In this document: positions 60,187-64,000 of the stretch, in pieces
Numbering within the stretch: position 1 is the first letter of the stretch
Layout: each line of letters begins with the position of its first letter
Assembly: GCA_017562135.1 (NCBI GenBank)
Contig: QEYB01000448.1
Location: forward strand, 1,984,001 to 2,048,000
Reading direction: 5' to 3'
Origin: Dipylidium caninum
Taxonomy: Eukaryota; Platyhelminthes; Cestoda; Cyclophyllidea; Dipylidiidae
Length of the DNA: 64,000 nucleotides
Made by a program: the position numbers and the translations under genes
Notes under the pieces: model-generated
What the model saw: only the letters and a program-made list of their open reading frames with translations
Told to the model about the DNA's origin: nothing
The model's database searches: none

Positions 60187-61065
60187 ATGTCGGCTCTTAC
60201 CGGGTGTGTTTTCCCTTTCGCCACTTATCGCCACTTGCTAATCCGATACGTCCGTCCGCTAGTTGTGCCGCTGGTTGCTTGTGTTTTGTGCCTAGCAGCG
60301 TTTTGTTTGACTGTTGCCATAATAACCTTGTCACATTATTTTATAGTTTTGTGGTTGCAATCCATTTTAGTGCTCTTCTTCGCCTTCACTCGGCGCCTCT
60401 TCGGGGTCTCGCTGCACGCAATCTTTCTTTAATTTCGCAACCATTATTCCGAATCACACCTGTTCTGAGTACGGTTAGGCATGGTAAGGGTAGTTCGAGC
60501 CAGGAGGTGCGCCTGCAAGCCGAAAGTGAAATGCAAGATTACTGGCAAAGGAACATAGGACTAAAACGTCCCTGGTCTCCTCACATTATGATTTATTCTC
60601 CGCCCCTCTGTATGCGCAATTCATTCTTCCACCGGGCCACAGGAATCGCTATGGCGCTTGGTAATTTCTGCGTTATTGTCGATTTTTTCGTTCTCGACAA
60701 GAGATATACATGTAAGTATTTTGTCACCTAGTTTGGATGAGCGCTGGTGCTGCTGGTTTCTTGTACACCGGTCATTTTGATGCAATGTTGGACTATGTCA
60801 GTGGTTTACATTTCGGTCTGCCAATCATCTACGGTGCCAAATGCCTTCTAGCGTATCCTCTGGTTTACCACTATATTAATGGAATGAGGCATTTGGTAAG
60901 TTTTTTGCTTTAGTATGTCTGGGATTTCGGGCAAAAAATAATTTCGTTTTGTAGGCCTGGGATTATGCTATCGGCTTCGATATGAAGACAGTCAACATGA
61001 CAGGCACTACTGTTTTTATTGTTTCCGTCCTCGTGACTCTCGCTCTGGCCTCAATTCGAGCGTAA
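60187..61065 (+). CDS. SDHC: succinate dehydrogenase cytochrome b subunit (complex II, SDHC), complete
   Basis: Membrane anchor of mitochondrial complex II, binding haem b and quinone. Proposed exons: 60187-60203, 60371-60660, 60732-60895 and 60955-61065, 582 nt or 193 residues (human 169). The N-terminus (MSALTGALLRLHSAPLRGL) looks like a mitochondrial presequence: basic, hydroxylated, no acidic residue. The mature part has YWQRNIGLKRPWSPHIMIY, then SFFHRATGIAMAL with the quinone-site Ser and Arg, and YHYINGMRHLAWD with the haem His. Three hydrophobic helices follow the family pattern. Intron sizes are 167, 71 and 59 nt. The 71-nt intron (donor GTAATT) gives a gap-free alignment from HRATG to GHF. 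The 17-nt first exon rests on phase and presequence logic, so it is the weakest point. In flatworms this subunit may also serve fumarate reduction with rhodoquinone; the sequence alone does not show it. Confidence 0.92.
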
Positions 61066-63219
61066 ATGTTGTTCGGTGAGGTCGTTGTAGGTGCAAATTG
61101 GTCGACATACCTGTTCGCCGGTGACGTGTTTACTAATACCAAATCATTTGTTTGCTCTATCCCTGTGATGTCTTAACTTTATGGTGACGTAGTTGTTCTA
61201 ATGACATAATATCCCGGAAAATCTACGTCGTGCGGTTGATTGTTCATTGATGGCTCCAAATATGTTATTTGCTGTCGTAGGTTTGTAGTGTGGCACTCGA
61301 TGATTTACGGCTACGAAACACTTCCATGTCGCACTCGCCTAAGATTTGCTCGAGTAATACCGACATAGATTTGATCCCAATTTGGGTTGATGAGACGGTG
61401 TTGCAGTATTTCAACCTGGCGGAACAGATCTTTCCCTATCCTAGAAGGAATGGTAGCATACACCGGATTATACTTAGATCGTGGATCGGTGGCCTCTATT
61501 TTGTTGGTTGCTCTTTCTGATTTTCAGGCGATACTTGGGTGTCCAGCTTTTTAGGAGTAGGACCAAACGGGACATGAATTCCGTTGATGGGTGCGGCGTT
61601 GGCTTGCCATATATTAGCAGAGAGGAGTAGTTGAATGCCTTCGTAGGTGCATTTTCTTTATGTGGCGTTGCTGCCATTGGTAAAGCAAGTCAAATGCTTG
61701 CATGAGGCAGTGTGAGGGTTGGTTCCGCACAGGTGAGAGAGCATGCTGAGCCGGTAATGGGTTTGTCGGAAAAAAGGCTATTGCGGCTCCCGTGGTCTCA
61801 TGCGCTAGGCTTAGTAAATGTTAGAGGCGGGAAGTGCGTCCAAGTTTACGAGACTCAGGTGGCGTCGCGTGATATCCGAATGTGCGTTGTTGTTTTCCCA
61901 CGTTAGAGGCCAATGGATATTTGACGTGGTTCCCGCATTAGTTCAGGTGGTGAGGTAGAAGGTCCCCCATCCTGTATAATAAGCACCAAAAAAGGGAATG
62001 AGACGTGTTGAGAGAGTTTGACGACGGAGGCTGGTTTGAGATGTAAGTCGTGTCATTGGATTTGGTCGGAACAATATCGGCTGTCAGGGTTTTTTGTCAT
62101 ATCGCATTCGCACTTGGGTTGTCGAATGCATAGCTTCTATTGGGAGCGGTAACAAACGTGTAGGAGCGTAGGATCGCCGAGGTGCTCCTCAACACGGAGT
62201 GTCGGTATATTCATTTGCAGAAGAGTTGTTTGTATGTGCAGTACTTTAATCTCGAGTTGATTTTTGGTGAGTTGAAGCATGCTCTGGCAAGATTCACTCC
62301 TGTGTCTGTTTAATGTTTTGGAGTCGATTAAATGGTCGGGACATACGGACGTCAAAATAAGCGAGTTTATTGAACCAGAGAAAGACACCCTTTTCCAGAC
62401 TTATGGCGAATTGAACGTCCCAAAGAGGCACAACAGTTGAGAAGTAGGAGCAACTTCAGTGATTAATTATTTCTACTCCCGTAAATTGTTAGTATGGATT
62501 GGTCTAGTGGATTCACAAGTCTATAATGAACATTAGAACACTACTAACTCCTAAACCAAATGACTGTATGGACTTCGCCCCTTCAATTCTTTTCAGTGAA
62601 GATCAATACTTAAAAGCAATGTAACAAGCTCTTCGGCTTTGAGTAGTTAATCCATTCTACACCGGATATTCCCAGTGATTGGAGTCTTCGAAATGAATTT
62701 CACATTCGAGCTTCACTTATATTGGCGTTTTTACCGTAAAAGCGTCTTATTCAAAAATGTATCGTTTTCAGAAAGTTAATATATATTTATTGCTTTGCTT
62801 CGAATCGAGGAAGGTGCGTTCTGATGAGTTACGATAAATTTTGAAGATCATGCTGAATTCGTAGTTACGTCTTCTCAATCGCAATAATTTCTTCGCTATG
62901 TAAACCGATGGTTTAACTGCCGCTATATGGTGGGCATTTGTATTATTTCTTGTTTCGTGGACTAGCTTGAGAAGTAATGATTGCACCTAAGTAAGTCGAA
63001 GTTGTGCCGTTGCAACCTTACCGATGACACTTAATATGATTTTTCGAATGCCTCACACAGGCATGCGTATGCATCAAAATATATAGGCCCGCGTGTGTAT
63101 CTCACGCATAGGCATAAACATATGCTCAATTTTTGAACAAGTTTTAAGCAGTTAATTTCTTTCCGTGCACGCTTGCAGGATGTCTGCGCGTTTTATGAAT
63201 TAAGAATTTCGTTAACGCA
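61066..63219. other. intergenic stretch between SDHC and GMPPB
   Basis: About 2.2 kb without a supportable gene. It contains interspersed repeat copy B (about 61485-62030). Downstream of about 62.1 kb the sequence is AT-rich with nothing recognisable. Confidence 0.45.
61485..62030. repeat. interspersed repeat, copy B
   Basis: About 540 bp related to copy A at 56265-56830, same orientation, with many substitutions and indels. See copy A for shared landmarks. Confidence 0.65.
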
Positions 63220-64000
63220 ATGAGGGCGTTGATTCTGATAGGCGGTTTTGGTACACGTCTACGACCCCTTACCCTGAGTGTTTTGAAACCTCTAGTCGAG
63301 TTTTGTAACAGGCCCATGCTAATGTATCAAATAGAGGCTCTCGTAAAAGTGAGCGTATCAATATTTTGTTAAGTTTGAGGCTGGAATTAAAATTATTATA
63401 CTCGCGATCAACGAAGAAGCAGCTTGTCTCGAGAATGAAATTCGCCGGATGTGCAAGATGGTTGTCGACAATCTTACTTACGTTTTTAGGTAACCAAGAA
63501 GTCTCACGTTAATATTATATTTTCCTACGAATCTGAACCCTTGGGCACAGGTACAAATGAGTAATGAGGATGACACTTTAAGGCGGACCGCTGGCAAATG
63601 CAGCGCATTTACTTTGTGAATCTGATGAACCATTCTACGTTCTCAACAGCGATATAATCTGTCAATTTCCATTTAGAGAGTTAATGGATTTTCATAAGTC
63701 CCACGGAAAAGAGGGAACTATGGCAGTATGTTAGTGCTTGTGTTTTACTCGAAGGTAACGAAAGTGAAGGAACCTAGCCGTTATGGTGCTGTAATCTTCA
63801 ATGATCAATCTGGTTCCGTCTTTCGTTTTGTTGAAAAGTCCCCTGATTTCATTGCCAACAAAGTCAACGCAGGTTTTTACGTTTTCGATCCTTCAGTTTT
63901 ACGAAGAATCCAGGTAGGCTAATTTTTGCAATTATATTCTTAAAGTTAAAACCTACTTCCTTAGAGTTGGATGTGTTTCCTCGCATGGTTGAAGATGGCG
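63220..64000 (+). CDS. GMPPB: mannose-1-phosphate guanylyltransferase beta, N-terminal part (cut by window end)
   Basis: Makes GDP-mannose from mannose-1-phosphate and GTP in the cytosol, for glycosylation and GPI anchors. Exons: 63220-63348, 63380-63460, 63490-63550, 63583-63725, 63755-63913 and 63946 to the window end. The start [18 protein letters not shown] carries the nucleotide-binding [10 protein letters not shown] signature and [11 protein letters not shown]. Later blocks: [22 protein letters not shown] (metal-binding Asp), [38 protein letters not shown] and [14 protein letters not shown]. Every junction restores family sequence; introns are 31, 29, 32, 29 and 32 nt. The acceptor of exon 3 may instead lie at 63499 (38-nt intron). 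The C-terminal half with the hexapeptide-repeat domain is beyond the window. Confidence 0.95.

Noticed and set aside
60712..60731. A 20-nt spliceosomal intron in SDHC
   Set aside because: It would be among the shortest known, but using the GTAATT donor at 60661 gives a 71-nt intron and a gap-free match to the family from HRATG to GHF, which the 20-nt model does not.

Overview
The window looks like nuclear DNA of a parasitic flatworm, most likely a tapeworm. Every recognisable gene is an animal gene split by spliceosomal introns. Several introns are only 29-36 nt and others are near 71-74 nt; from memory, this two-peaked distribution is described for tapeworm genomes. The species cannot be named from sequence alone. 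All gene models below were joined by hand, by matching exon phase and recalled family sequences; none was tested against transcripts or databases.

Layout. 1-2639: 3' exons of an unidentified Ala/Thr/Pro-rich protein (+). 4364-4939: ribosomal protein S18 (+), complete. 5192-8878: a class I fructose-bisphosphate aldolase paralogue (-), complete, lacking the Schiff-base lysine and carrying two alternative terminal exons in tandem. 8.9-15.5 kb: no gene I can support. 15530-17430: an FBXO25/FBXO32 (atrogin-1) type F-box protein (-). 18658-29303: a GSK3/shaggy kinase (+), in which three of seven introns appear to start with GC. 29.3-40.6 kb: a gene desert. 40607-53308: an ETS1/2-like transcription factor (+), with a CCAAT-rich promoter, a two-codon first exon and the ETS domain in the last exon. 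57016-59730: a second copy of a 2.2 kb segment whose first copy (48237-50415) lies in an ETS-gene intron; the second copy contains a large GGGAC minisatellite. 60187-61065: succinate dehydrogenase cytochrome b subunit SDHC (+), complete. 63220-64000: start of mannose-1-phosphate guanylyltransferase GMPPB (+), cut by the window end and split by five introns of 29-32 nt.

The genes are ordinary housekeeping and signalling genes: translation, glycolysis-like metabolism, protein turnover, kinase signalling, transcription, complex II and sugar nucleotides. They share no operon-like logic. FBXO32-like and GSK3 are divergently arranged about 1.2 kb apart. The most unusual features are the aldolase paralogue, which keeps its substrate-pocket residues but has Glu at the catalytic Lys and two equal-length alternative C-termini; the cluster of GC-AG introns in GSK3; the tiny introns of GMPPB and the F-box gene; start codons isolated on stub exons in three genes; and the recent duplication with its G-quadruplex-prone minisatellite.
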